A stretch of 64,000 nucleotides of DNA from Patagioenas fasciata. Taxonomy: Eukaryota; Chordata; Aves; Columbiformes; Columbidae. Below the pieces are notes generated by a model that worked only from the letters and a program-made list of their open reading frames with translations, did no database searches and was not told the origin of the DNA. The DNA is taken from the NCBI RefSeq assembly GCF_037038585.1, contig NC_092520.1, positions 16,437,001 to 16,501,000 on the forward strand, given 5' to 3'. A program made the translations under genes and the position numbers. Of the stretch, positions 50,823 to 64,000 are shown one piece after another; the first letter of the stretch is position 1; the number at the start of each line of letters is the position of its first letter.

Positions 50823-53109
50823 AAGCCAAAATCAATTGTAGGATCAAAGTCACAAGTAAAACACAAAATTCAAAAAGACCCTGTAGCATATCTTTAATGT
50901 AACCACATGAATCAGCATTGTACATTTTTTACTATTTCTTCTTATGAAAAAAGCTGATATGACTATTGAAATGGTAGATAACATGTTGTTTTTAATATAA
51001 ATGACTTATTAAATAGTGACTTTCACTTGAAACATTGATATATCTATCATTTGCTTTCTGGTGGGAACAAGCCATAGACTAGGAGTAAGAGAAGTCTTCA
51101 TTACAAGTGCCAATCCATATTCATTAAGGCTTCTGATGTTATTACTCCTCATCTGCAAAGTAAATTAGTCTCTCCATAGAAGTCAGTGACTTTATAATAT
51201 TTGGTAATGCTGCAACAAAGAGACTTTAAATGTGAATTTTTTTGCACACAGTCTGGACTGCCTACCTGGGTAACAAATCTTAACAGAGCACAACATACAT
51301 ATGTGATCATATATGTGATCTAGATATATTTAAAGAGCTGTGTGGGAAACCGTTGATGCTGCCAGATTGACCTGCCTTTAACAAGTGAAGTTATGCTTGT
51401 GAGGGAAGACACTAAGGCAGAATATTAGGCAACCAATGGGTCTAAATTAACATGGACTGTCCCATGCAGCTGCGTGAAGGACTTGGTTTGTAACTCCTAA
51501 TCAAACTTTATTTGGGAAGTTTATTATGAGAAATTTGCAGTGATACAAATCTCTGATAGTGTTTTAGTAGGAGGACAAATTTGGCCAGGGCTTATGGCAG
51601 ACCGCAGGTGGAAGAGTGGGGAATGAGGCAGAGCCAGGTGGGAGTTCCAGCAGAATGGGACACACAATGCAGAGTGGGGACAGAGCTGGAGGGTGACAAC
51701 GGGTCAGGCTGCTGAGAAGTGACCTGAACAGTGATGACTCACAGCAGTCTGGACTGAAATCCTATATGAGGGCTCTGCAAGACCTTTGTCAGGCATGAAT
51801 GTGAAGGTGTGAGGAACCACCAGGTTGCAAGTGGACTAGGAGCTTACAGTTAGTGATCTCAGTAGGGAAATAAAACCCAAACACCTATGTCTTTAATCTA
51901 TGCTTTCCTCTAATAATAATTTTTCAGCTGATTCTCTTTTACAGTTTCAGAATAGGTAGGAAAATAGCACTATTTCTTTTTACAAGATTGTCTTCCATAA
52001 AGAATCTGAGTTATCAGTCTCAACAAAGTTCAAAAACAGACATCTTCTTATGTTGTTCTAGACAGGCAAGAGAGCAAGAGGAATTCCTGAATAAATCCAG
52101 CTACAGAAAACAGCTCCACAAGCATCTCTAAAATGAAAATAATTTCCTATTATTTTGTATGTTATGTCTTGCAGTTGGGTGCAACATTATTTCATCAGTG
52201 CCATGTAGCTATTCTGAACAAGCTTCCTGAAGAAATACTTTGAGAGTTATGATTTACAAAGTGCATATATACCATTATAATCAGTACTTTCAAAGTAGTA
52301 GATTTCAAATTGTTTTATTCTGTCAAAATTCTTAGCACTGTGTAGCCCAGTAAACCAAGTTTTTGCCATCAGAAAAAGTCCATAGTCTTTGTACCAACCT
52401 GCCAGGATTTCTCTGGACTTGTTTCAGCCTGAACAGATTCTAGCTTGTTTCAGCTGTGATAGTAACTGTCTAGACAACTGTTATTGTATAAATTGGTTTT
52501 AGTTTAGCTTTGTCTGTAGCAACAGTGAGTATTTGTTCTGCATGAACTGAATTGTGGTGTGGGAGAGTGTAGACACAGGTCTCAGAATGTATCACAAAAA
52601 AAGGGGTAGATGTTCAGAAAGTTATTCTTTAGTGTAACAATTTCAGCGGCACAATTCTCTTCTTAATACCACATTAAATAGGTCATGGTGGCTTCAGCAT
52701 TTTACCTCTGCTGTGGCTCGATCCTCAATCTGCTGGAAAGAAGATACACGGAAAAGTGAGCCAAAATGAAGCAATCTGTTGATCAGTTGAGATGACTACG
52801 TAAATTGTGCAGCTGCAGGGATGCCCTTGTATGAGGCAGAAAGAGAACAGGACTGAAAAATAACAAGAGTCCCTTAGGTAATGTAAATTGGGTTTAGCTT
52901 ATGAAATGGAACAGTTCTGCATTTTGCATAACACACGAGTACCTGAGTGTTTTATTCTTATTTAGAGTATTAATTGACCTTCAGTAACAACCAAAACTTT
53001 CTACTTTCTGTATGACTTGGCCATAAAATGAATATTTTTTTATTTTTGTTTTTCTTTTATTTCTATGCTAAAATTGAAAATTGTTTCTCTTATATAACTC
53101 ATCATGCCA
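50823..53109. other. Intergenic DNA, no supported gene
   Basis: AT-rich, without a recognised exon, RNA gene or repeat. Confidence 0.45.
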
Positions 53110-53384
53110 GTATGACCAGTGATAGGACACAAGAAAATGGAATGAAGGTGCATTGGGAGAAGCTCATATTTGACATTAGGAAGAGGTTCTTCATTCACTG
53201 GTTGGTCGCTGGGACAGGCTCCCCAGGAAAGTGGTCATGGTACCATGCCTGACAGAGTTCAAGGAGAATCTGGATGACACTCAGTCATATAGTTTAATTT
53301 TAGGTAGTCCTGCAAGGAACAGGGAGTTGGACTCAATGATCCTTATGGGTCCCTTCCAACTCGAGATATTCTATGATTCTAAAA
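53110..53384 (+). mobile_element. CR1 LINE fragment, 3' end, plus orientation
   Basis: The plus strand has ACCAGTGATAGGACACAAGA, TTAGGAAGAGGTTCTTCATT, CTGGGACAGGCTCCCCAGG and the tail ATCCTTATGGGTCCCTTCC...GAGATATTCTATGATTCT. This is the sense-strand CR1 ORF2 C-terminus and 3' UTR. Confidence 0.92.
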
Positions 53385-56300
53385 TGATAGAAGCTCTCTT
53401 CACCAGTTCCCACTAATTGAGAAGTTCTGACAGGTTAACAGTGTATGAGCAGAGTTCATACTGCATTGGTGTTGTCTATTCTCTTGGCAACTGTATAAAC
53501 CAGCTAATACCCACAACAGGTTATAGATCACTGGTTATACCTTATTCACTAGAAATGTAATTGTGTATCCATTTCTGATCTAGACATCATTGTAGCTTTG
53601 GTCTACCTGGCATTTCACAGATTTAGTATAAGCCATCACAGAACCATTATCTGTGAATCAAATATATTTTTATTTTTCCACATTACCCATTGAACAGAAA
53701 TATCAGTTAATTCAGCAGTTCTAGTCAAATTGTTTTCATAATGAAAATACACAGAACTGAAAATGATATGTCTGGTGAGGGTGGAGGGTGAACCTCCCTT
53801 CCTAACAATCCAGCTAGCGTCTATGACTGGAAACTAATTGCAAAGCCACAGGATTTTTTCGCCAGCTCAATTAAAAATTACTATAAACCAACTCATTCTT
53901 TAACCAAAATAATTTCTGTCTTTCCAAAAGAGGAATTTACTTTTCTCCCATAGTCAATGAGTTTTACTTGCAAGATACATCACCTCTTCCTTAAGCTCAA
54001 ATCAAAATTAGGTGTATGATGTCTCAGTTATTTGACTTTAAGTGAACCCTGGTTCAACGAATGCAAAAAAAAAAAGAAACTACATTGACTCAGAACTGAC
54101 TACGTGGACAGAAGGATTCACTCTTAATAAAGAAGTAATTAATCCAGTGTGCTGCCTCTGCCATTTCTGTCTCAGAGCAAAGTATGAAAAAAGTTCTACT
54201 GTTTTTCCTATAGTTCTGTGGCACAAACTAATTTGTTTATTTCTGTGATATATCTTCCTTATTTTCTTCATTTTTCTGTAACATTGTGGAAGCATTTCAT
54301 CTCGCCTGCTGAAATAAATCTTTATGCAAGTGCATGTTGTTTTCTGGCTTTATGCTTTCTCTTATAGCCCTGAAGGTTCTCCTGTACCTTCCTTTGCTGA
54401 ATAACTCTGTTCTACAATCACTTGTTCTAAGAAACGAGTCCCCTGTGATCCATCATCTGCCAGCATGTGTTACAACCTGTTCACTGCCAGGTGGTTTGGA
54501 GACAAGACTGTAACTGAGAAATGTTTGATAAAGTCCCAGGACATTTGTATTACACCTCCTTACCTGCAGCGTGTTTTCCACTGGATGACTTTCAAATTCT
54601 ATACCCTTTGAAAGTGAACAACATGAAAGATTTTAAGGCATTGGGGGGTGACAAATGAGATGCTTAATGAGATGCTTAATGTATGCTATTTATGTGACAG
54701 CAGTTCCTAGGGGATCCAATCAGGACAGGGGTCCTAAGTGCAGACACTGCTACAGAAATCACAATAAGCACATTAGCAGGCTAGGGACGAAAGTTGTTCT
54801 TTCAACACTAATCCGAACTATATTAATTTTCAAACAAGTCCTAGCAAGCGTTATTTCCTGTTACACGACACACCATGGCCTCATGCATTTGTTCTTTTGC
54901 TGGGTGCAGAAAGGCCCTCCAGGTCTTCGCTGTTTATTCCATGGCATCTGAAGCAAGAATGCCTGACACAGAAAGTGAGAAAATATTTGTGCGACCTGAG
55001 AGCTGAAAGCAAATAAAATCTGTACAAGCTGCTTGATGGAAATATCTAATGATTCAAAGTGAGGAAGCAGACGAGTCAGCTGCATCATTCTAGACAAGTA
55101 TACTACACCCACACATTAAATATGGGATGTTCCCAACAAAAAGAACACGACAGATGCTTATTATGATCTCCAGTATCAGAAATAACTGAAAATACTGCCA
55201 AGCAGTGGGGAACAAAGAGTTACTTTCTCAGACCTCTCCAGAAAAATTGTATGAATTTGAAATCATCCAGTGCCTCTAAGAATGCGGCCACAGTCTCCTG
55301 TTGCCAAGTGGTCTCCCTAAACCCAGGCTCCAATATCACTGTCTTCTTGCTGACTTAATATGGTTATTTTTACAAGAACAGATTTAGTGGAAAGGCCCAA
55401 GAAAATGCCTTTTATGAGCTCAGTAATTTGGTGATTACAACTGTCTCTCAGAAGCTGATGGAAGATATCCAGATCACTTAGGAAAAGAAGGATTTTGAAC
55501 CTGGATGTCTTATATTCTGCATAAGTGACTTAGCAAAAATCAAGTAAAACAAAGGGCTCTGTCCTCATGACCCTCCAAGGGCTTTCTGTGAGGACTGACT
55601 TGGTCAGACCACAACTACCATGTAAGGTGACTGAGACAATTAGGTTGAAGAATGTATAGTTCAGCTGCAGTGCTTCATAATGTGCTCCAAACTTGTTGTA
55701 TGTCTAATCTCTTAAGCAGCTCTCGCCATGCTCAGCATTAGAAATATTAGGTGCCTTATGGACTTATATAATTAGCTGTGCATTTTGCAAATGTGTAATT
55801 AGACCACTGAAAGAGTCACTTAGCTGCATAAGTGACATTTAAATGTAGTTGCAGATGCTTAAGAAATGTAGCACTTTCGTGTTAAAAGCTTTTGGAGGGA
55901 CTGCAGTGGCCCTGCCTATGGAGGCACATCACCAGCATTGTCATTCTTCCACCGACTTGTGTGTTCACTCTTTACTCTCTTATCATCATAACGGGAAGGA
56001 ATGAAGACAAACAGCAACCCAAAGCTGCTTCTCAATTACAGGGGGGTACAAGGTGTTCCTTGGCCTTATTTTTGTTGAGAAGCAACAGAAATTTCTTGCA
56101 GAAAGACATGCCATTTCAAGCTTAACATCAAGTCTCAGTAAAGCTCTCCTTTTGTTGAGAAAGGAAATGCAGGATCTGGTAAATCAGCTCATGGAAAATG
56201 TTTACTGTTTACGTAAAAATAACTCGTCCTTCTTCCTCTGAAACTTCAAACAGGAAGAGTTCAGCCTGACTTTGAAAACAGTCCTGAGAGAATAAACAGG

Positions 56301-56732
56301 CCATCTTGGAAATCATTTCTCTATCTGGTGCTGCATATGAGCCTACTGTTTTCTTAGCAAAAGATCCAGTATAGGCCGTACCAAGCACCATTAATATGAA
56401 CGTTTGAAGATACAATATTGAATCAAGCGAATTAATGTGACCTATAAGAAAACCAGGGCACCTAAGCATCTTCCCTACATCTAAGCAATGGGATCTAGAA
56501 GCAAATCCCAGCTCATGGGTCCCTGGTTATGTTTCAGTTCCATCTGGGAATCAAATCAAGCACAAACTATTGCCCCCATGGAAAGGAAATAGAGCAGCAA
56601 AGGACTCACTCCAGCCTTTCCCCATTGCGGCCGACTGTATGAGCAAGCTGAGTTACAGCACTGACCTGCCCCACGGTCCAGGGGCAGTCTGACACAGTCA
56701 TCTGTCCTCACCTCCCCTGCCCATCTCTCATT
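53385..56732. other. Intergenic DNA, no supported gene
   Basis: Unassigned AT-rich sequence. A 12-bp unit (TGAGATGCTTAA) is duplicated in tandem at 54,656-54,679. Open frames are short and lack motifs. Confidence 0.45.
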
Positions 56733-56815
56733 TAGAATCATAGAATCATGTTGGTTGGAAAAGACCTTTAAGATCATCAAGTCCAACCATTAACCTATCG
56801 CTGCCAAATCGTACC
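56733..56815 (-). mobile_element. Short CR1 3'-end fragment
   Basis: The plus strand reads TAGAATCATAGAATCATGTT, GGTTGGAAAAGACCTTTAAG and ATCATCAAGTCCAACCATTA, the reverse complement of a CR1 tail with two copies of the terminal ATTCTATG-type repeat. Confidence 0.9.
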
Positions 56816-59800
56816 CTTCTCTGATCCCTGCCAGGCCCTCTTCATGGTGGTCCTTCTCTCTGTCTTTGTTATTCTGCCTACTGGCTTCTCCATCCTACAG
56901 AATGTTATCCAAACATGGGAATAACAAATAAACCACAGATGGGCTCTAACTCCTGTGGTCCACATCTGCTCACAGATTATACCTACCAGCTCACTGTGTT
57001 ACATCCACCTGCAGCGTAAACTCTTTGGGGGAGGAGTTGACTCATCCCAAACTGGAGTTGTGATGACTGTTTTTACCTAGGCCACAGGAAACAGCAGGTC
57101 TGTTGCTTCGCTGTTAAAGCCTGCATCTTTTTCTGCCCCAATATTTCAGAAGAAGTGAGAGTCCCTTCTGGTCATTTTCAGTGTGAGTAACTAATGATAC
57201 ACTAATTGTCATATCATATAGACTTGTAGCTTCTAGCTTGACCATGTAGACATACAGTATGTTGTTGTTTAGTCATCAAACACAGAGGAAGTGAGGCTAA
57301 TTATGTCATTGTTATTTTTTAAAATAGATATTTTACATGTGCACTATTTTCAGTAACAAATTGCATTGCTGGAAATACTGAGAATTGTTTTGATTGTATC
57401 ATCTCACCAAAACTTAGCCTACCCATTCTGAGCCTAAACACATCTGCGCCACCTACACATCTGTCATTGTCCTAAGGTGTGTGTGGAGTGGATTAACAGC
57501 TCCATAACCTTGTAACTTGATTTACAATGGTGGGTGATTCAATCTACCCATATATTTCTGCATAAGATCAAATCTGTGGGTCTTGCATATTTATGAAATT
57601 TGGCCTGACATTCTTGCTCCTGGGAGTTTTGCTTTCATGCATCCTCCCTTTTAAGGATAATATCACTGGTGGAGTTTACTGGTAATGACAGCTTTCCCCC
57701 TCTTCCTGTTGCCACAATTCGTTCCTACCCTGCCCCTCAGAGTTTGCATTCCATACATTCATTAAACTCCTACCCTGTCATAAAGTATCTTGTCTTCCCA
57801 AATCTCTTACTTCTGAGAAGTGTATTTTCAGGCTGTATTTAAAATTCATTCTCTCAAATGTGGCATTATAAAATTGGCGCAGTTATCTGAGTGGTAAAGT
57901 GCCCTGTAGTAAGATACATCAGAGGAAGTAAAACAAACCATAGTTTCACATAGCGCTCCACTTTTGTCTAATGCTATTACCTATTACTTTAGTCCCGAGT
58001 GGTTCCATTATAATAACATGGTTGAGCCTTTTTGTGATTCAGTAATGGCAGTTAGTGTTGACACATATGGAAGCTGTAAATCTCTGACCTTCAATAAACA
58101 CATAGAAAATGGCAAATTGCAGATAACTAATCACTGATGTAATACTGATGATGTCCTTGGCTTCTGCTTATTTGTCTTTAATTCTGGAGGAATTCTTAAA
58201 TTGGCTCATCTTCCCTTATTAGACGGCATTTCTGATAACAGAGGTTAAAGTAAACCTCTCAAAATACAGCTGTCTATAAACAATAAAGTTATGAAGTACA
58301 GAGAAAGAGATGATAATTCTAGAAACATAATGACCTGATTCAGTCTGACCTGAATATTGTGTCTAGTTCTGGTCATGCAATCTTACAAAGCAAATAGCAA
58401 GAACAAAAGACTCAAAACTGTCAGGAGAATTAAAACCATTGCTCACATCAAAGGGCAAAGAAATTTATCTTCAGTTTTAAAATTAAAACAAAGAAGAGAT
58501 TGGCTAAAGATATGTAAACAAGCAACTCACAGAAAGTAGGTGCTCTTATTTACTCTGTTTCTTGATGTAAGAACAGTGACACATTCAGTGAACTAGGAAA
58601 ATAGTTTAAAAATAGATAATAGAGGAGCAGTTTTTCAGAAAGAGCATAAAAATCCTGCAGAGTATATTATTTGAAATTTGAGATTCAAGTGAGAATATGG
58701 ATATTAAGAACAACTGTATCTATGCAAGAGAAAACCAAAGAAAAACAATACAAATTTCAGCAGATCTTGAAATATTCCATTACAGGATTTTGTTTACTTC
58801 TCAATTCCATTAAGGACAGAGAGGAGTAAAACAGTCTGAGACAGCCTCTGATTTGGACAGCTGGGCAATTCTGATGTTCTGAAGCTGTAATTATTAGATA
58901 CAAGGAGAAACTTCACACTTTAAACACGTGTCAATGTGATGCAAGTCACCCTTTGGAGCGCCACGAAAAATCCGATGCAGAGAGCCATGAATGGAGCAAT
59001 AGGAACCATAAAAATTGAAATTTCCGGTGTTTATTTAAGGCTGTATGCACAGTACCAGCTTGTTTGAGCCTGAACTTTCAACAAGTATTTTTGCTCCAGA
59101 GCTGATGCATGTGCAGCCTCACACAGCGACAGTGAGTCCACATCCGATATTTACTTTGTGCATCAAGTGACTCAGTTTCAGAGCGTGTAACTCACCCTCT
59201 AAGTCTCATGAACGTAACACAGAAAATTCCTGAATGCGCAGCGATGAGCTGTGCGTTTCCTCCTTGGCACCCAGCAGAAAGCTGCTGAAGGACTTCTGCT
59301 GTCATTTGGTGGAAACACTTGAACGGTATCGGATCTGGGTGCTCTCCCTAAACAATGCACATATGCTGTTAGCATCTCTCTCAAGTTATTAAACTTGAGA
59401 CTGCTTGTATGGGAGGAATAAGTTTCCCAAGTAGAGTCTGCAAAGCAGCTGTTATCTGGGCAATTTCTTCCTGAACCAAAGCCAAGTGAAGTCAAAGTTT
59501 GGTTCAGACCCTAGCACGGCTTCTTACTGGTCATTTCTTAGCTCTCACACTTTTAGATGCTCATAATAGTTATATAAATTAAGTAACTTAAAATAAACTG
59601 ATGTTGTCACTTGCTTTATATTTCCCAGTACATCTTAATTCTCCTTTTATAGCTCTGTATCTCTCTATTATATTACTATGCTGTCATTTCGTTCTTTTGT
59701 GTCACTGTAGATAGAGCTTGGAGCAGGTTTTTTCCAAGAAACAGTGAGATCCTGCTGTTTCCTTATACCTGAAGTTTATTTGCACCATGATTTCCAACAC

Positions 59801-62800
59801 AGTTGTAGACAGGCCACTTCTGTGGTATTTATGAGAGTCTCATTTAATTTTTGCTCCTCTTAACTTGGAATTGACGTCTGTTGGAAATCTGATATGCAAG
59901 CTGATTTTTGGACTGATTATCATATTGAAGCTTCTTTCTCTTTGTTTTGGAGCAGAACCTCCACACCGGAACTACAAAAATGTTCCCAAAGCATTTTGTC
60001 AATTAAATGCTCTGCTAAATTATTTGTGTGACACACCAATTTTTCCCTAAGAAAGGTTCCTCAGATGATTGCTGGAAACTACAGCTGGGTAGCTCAGCCA
60101 TCAGATAAGCCTCTGATATGGGCTACTTTGTGGCACAAACCAGCCTTGTGCCTAGGCTCTGTCAGAACCATAAAAATTGTTTTCTGTTATGGCTTTTGCC
60201 TGAAGGTTCTAATCTAATTGCACTGCAGTTTGCCTTGGGAGACCTCAAACATGACATCCCATGACCAAATTTTTCTGGCATTTGTCTTACCTTGACTTCT
60301 CTCCACCACTCCTGTCTTTTGACGCTATCGTGTTGCTCTGCATGATTTACTTGTCGTTATTCACCCATGTGCTATAGCTAATGAACACATAATTTGGAGC
60401 AGGGGTAAGATATATGAGTTATCACCTTTCTGTGGCCAAGACACATCTGTGCCGGAAACTGGAGGCCTGCGAAGGGTTAGACATCTGGCTTCAAACCTCT
60501 CAGGCTTGACCCTGAGTGGTGACATCTTCATCTCCCCAGTACTCTATATGCACAGTACCACAGCACATCCCAAGGCTTTTCTGACACCTGCTCATAGGCC
60601 TGCATATCTTCTTTAACTGAGGAACCATAGAGGCCCAGGTCAGAATCAACTGAACTCAAGAGAATCCAGAGCCATAGCCAGTGGTAAATGTAGGGGGAGA
60701 GATAATTCTCTGGATAGCATGAACACGGAGAAGAAGGGAAGTCTTTTGGAGCTAAGTCCTTCCTTGAATCACTAGTCGTAATACAAGAAGCATGTATCAA
60801 ATGGTATTCATTTCAGCCCTGACAATTACAAAACTGTACCAGTTCAATAATTTTTAACATTAACAATTTAAAATACTATTTTGACATGAATAACCCTCTG
60901 TCAGGCCTAAAGAGGGGTACTTTCTGCACCATCATGACCTCGACAGCAGCAGGTACCATGGGCAGGAAGGAACTGATCTTCTAATTCATCTGGAAACAGT
61001 CTGGAACCATTAATTTAATATGTATGCATGGCAAGCTGCTGGGCCCTGAAGTCATGGTTGTCTACCAAGTCCACCTGAATTACCTTGGTCCCTCTACCAA
61101 CAGTACTGACTCCACCAGCCAAAGATACAGTTGCCCATGTCTCATGGCTGTTGCTGTGTAGCAGGGATTTACAGTGGTTGAGCTACTTACCCCTCTCAGG
61201 ATGGGGCACAATGGGGAACACGACTCAGGAAACATCCCAAGCTGAGTCTGAAAATGACATTTGTTAGATAAACAGATAGTGGGAAGGACCCTGTGAATTC
61301 CAGACCCTTCAGACTCATCTAGTTCCCAGCAGACTTCCCCAGGTTACTCTTAGGATGGCATGCTCTAAAGAGACCTGTGTCATTTTATGTTGCTGTGAAT
61401 AATATATTCAGACAACAGAAGTCATGCAGACACAAAAAATAATTTTCTTACTCTCTTCCTAGGGTGGAAGTCCCTGTAATGGTAAGCTTACCACAATAAT
61501 GCCATTTGGGCTGGAGGAAGAAACACTTGACCCTGGAAATGGGTCATCTGCCTCTTTTGAGAAGAGAACAAGATCATGTAAGGTCCAGCAGAGACTATGC
61601 AGTATGGACATGAACTTTCTTGGGACACTGCTCCACAAGCCTCCTACTGTCTGGTGGTAGGACTCTGGTGTAGTCCATGCAAAAAGTAAAGCTACAACTT
61701 GAGTGGCTCACTCAGATACACAGAGAACTGCATCATCCTGAATTACAATGGCAGTAGGAAGTTTTCTATATGACATGTAAATAAGAAAGTGATACCTGGT
61801 TCTCTGCTGCCCGAACAGATTTTTCTTAGAGCAAAATGTTCCTTCACCCATTCTCTATGAGTAAATCTGGGGCAGAGCACACTCCCTGTAGTGCTCTGTG
61901 TAGCATGATGATCAGGAAGTTATGATGTGCGAAGCTGAGGAGATGGTTGAAGTGAGTGCCAGAGGTACCCTGAACAGCATTGGCTGTGACTAAAAAGGAT
62001 GTGTCAATCACATGAAGATTGTGTTAGGTTGGAAAGAGAAAGATCTCAGATCAGACACAGTCTCCGTGGGCTTTGTACCCACTGCACCATGTTAGGGAGA
62101 ACTGGTGAGGTCTTCTCTGGAAGCTTTGTTTTCATCAGAAACATCATCAAACCTGAAAACTGGCGTGGACTCACATTGTGTGGAGATGCCCCACTTTGTG
62201 CAAAAAAACCCTAAACATAATTGACAGAAGGACTTGATCCTACATCCCAGATAATCTTTCTGATTATTTGGTAGTCAGTCTTTCCAAAGAGTGCTGCTTA
62301 ATTGTGCTTGTGTAAAGATGAAATATCTCAAGCAGGGCAACTGGAAAGAAATCACCACTTCATAAGTGAATGTGCAATTATTTTACCTAGAAGACTGAAG
62401 ATTGAGCTCTAGATCCTCATTTAAATCAGTCTGAACAAAAAGCTGAAACAGAATATTCTTTGCCCCAGACTCAGTAAATGGACAATATGGCTGATTGACA
62501 ATATGGCCATAGACTATCCCAGAGGATATTTTTCACTTAAAATTTTCCAAATTGTCTTGTTTCTTTCTGTTGCAAACGGGAAAGTATTTTCAGGATAGGA
62601 AAATCAGTTTCTGCCTAGCTCCAAATGCTCAACAGTCTTACTGATCTCAGCAGTATTAGGGATTCAAAGATCAAGACCGTATTCTACATCTGTAAAATAT
62701 TCACAAGCCTGGAAATACTAGCTCAGAATGAACTGTGAAAGGCTTAAAAATTGTCCTTAGTTTTTCCAAGCAGATGTGATCACATGATATTTCGGACACT

Positions 62801-64000
62801 TTTTACTATATTTGTGCTGTTTTACTTGGGTTCTTTGCAACTTACATTTTTCTCCACTTTTGCCTTATTTCTGCATTCTGCAGTGTCATTTTTCCAGAAA
62901 TCAGGATGTATCCCAAAGGCTCTGATATTCCTGAGGAGCTGGAATATGTCTGTGAGTGTCTGCAATTTTCCAATGAACAAAGTTAAACTAAGAGATTGTG
63001 TTATTCCTGGAGTAAACTGTTTTAAGTGTATTGCCTTGATGTTGAGAAAAGTACTATGAAGAGACTGAAAAGCTGGTGGTCCAGATAGTGAATATATCTA
63101 GAAGTTGTTTCCTAAACATTTTATTATCCTAACTTGTTACTCAGATAGCCATATTTCAATAGAATATAATCATTAAATTCTACATATTAACATAGGCGGT
63201 TTTTTAGTATCTTCACAAAATGTAAGAATTTCCTTCCTCACCACCATATCATTTTTGGTTCTGTGCAGATCCTCTAAGGAGCAAAGCTGTCACTGCCATC
63301 TAGTGTCCTCAGAGCAGGTTTCTGGAGATTATACTGAGAAAAAAAGCATTTTCATGATAAAATTTAATTACTTCTCCAGTTTCTCAGCTAGTAGTAAATC
63401 TCATGTAACTCACAGTACCTCTTATAGTGTTTGTTACCTTTTCAACTTATTAATGAATTTAGAAGACAGCTGTCTAGTTTCTCACTTTGGAAAGTTTAAA
63501 TGGTGTTTGTTCACTTCTTTCTCTCTTCTGGAAGATATAGTTGCATCCTGTAAGTCTTACTTGTTCAGGATCATGTAACCGCCACAGAAACTAGTCCCGA
63601 GGAGCATCTGACAGATTCCTTTTCCTGCCTTATCCTTTCTTCCCCTCCAAACAATCATTCTTAACAGAGATCAAAATGGAAATCAAAGGCATATTAATCA
63701 ACAACAGTTCATGTACTATTAAGCAGATTTGTGTAGTTCCACACAAAAACTAGCAACCTGGTGGGAAGTTATTAATTTTGCTTGTATTACAACCTGGGAC
63801 ATAGCTGGCTCAGCCTCTCAGTGTACTTTCCTCGCTCACAACATCTCAGGGAAAGCAGTCAGTTCAGTCTCTATCTCAACGAAATGACATATTTCTTTTC
63901 AATCCTTGATGGCCTTGGGTGATATCCCATATGGGATATGAGAGAGCAATGGATCCCATGGCACCGGGTTTTCCTTTCTGGCTGACAGCAGCATCAGGGC
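56816..64000. other. Intergenic DNA to the right edge, no supported gene
   Basis: AT-rich and unassigned. At 58,940-59,340 CpG dinucleotides are more frequent than in the neighbouring DNA. No MMP exon, conserved domain, tRNA or further CR1 is recognised up to 64,000. Confidence 0.45.

Noticed and set aside
50569-50902. Hydrophobic Val/Leu/Phe/Trp-rich frames resembling membrane segments
   Set aside because: They arise from the GT-rich low-complexity tract.
57870-57945. Possible tRNA-like stretch (GGCGCAGTTATCTGAGTGGTAAAGTG)
   Set aside because: It only loosely resembles a tRNA 5' half. I could not find a matching acceptor stem, anticodon arm and T-loop.

Overview
The window is vertebrate nuclear DNA, most likely from a bird. 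It is AT-rich, has small exons with long introns, and its only recognisable interspersed repeats are CR1-type LINE fragments. Several of these end in the typical reverse-complement tail (TCATAGAATCATAGAAT...GGTTGGAA). CR1 is also common in crocodilians and turtles, so 'bird' is an inference. I see no bacterial, phage or CRISPR content.

The left half (1-35,030) holds three tandem secreted matrix metalloproteinase (MMP) genes, all transcribed leftwards (minus strand). Gene A (exons 1-7, 738-4898; exons 8-10 lie beyond the left edge) is a collagenase of the MMP1/MMP8 type. Gene B (15911-23835) is a complete 10-exon stromelysin-like MMP of 478 residues, close to MMP3/MMP10. Gene C (28520-34884) is a complete 10-exon MMP of 503 residues with mixed similarity and an unusually long hinge. 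All three have a signal peptide, a cysteine-switch propeptide, an HExxHxxGxxH zinc protease domain with a Met-turn, a hinge and a hemopexin domain (cut off by the window edge in A). Intron positions and phases match between the genes. Single orientation and shared exon structure match the vertebrate MMP cluster, which arose by tandem duplication. Each gene has its own compact promoter: a TATA-like box with a TGAGTCA AP-1 element about 27-34 bp upstream. A and C also share an ETS-like AGAGGAT element 8-9 bp further upstream.

The spaces between genes (about 11 kb between A and B, 4.7 kb between B and C) and several introns hold CR1 fragments. One retains a reverse-transcriptase segment (about 13,324-14,325), and another (about 25,167-25,672) has lost an internal part.

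The right 29 kb (35,030-64,000) has no coding gene that I can support. It holds a 0.2-kb TTCC tract, A-rich and GT-rich low-complexity DNA, two CR1 fragments and otherwise unassigned DNA. Open frames there are short, without introns, motifs or recognisable similarity, and I treat them as chance.

The three proteases are secreted zymogens that would act together in extracellular-matrix turnover. Shared AP-1/TATA promoters suggest induction by growth factors, cytokines or injury. I did not find a convincing new biological system. The most notable points are gene-specific MMP changes: the 27-bp repeat hinge in C, the altered cysteine switch and extra hemopexin cysteine in B, and the promoter architecture.
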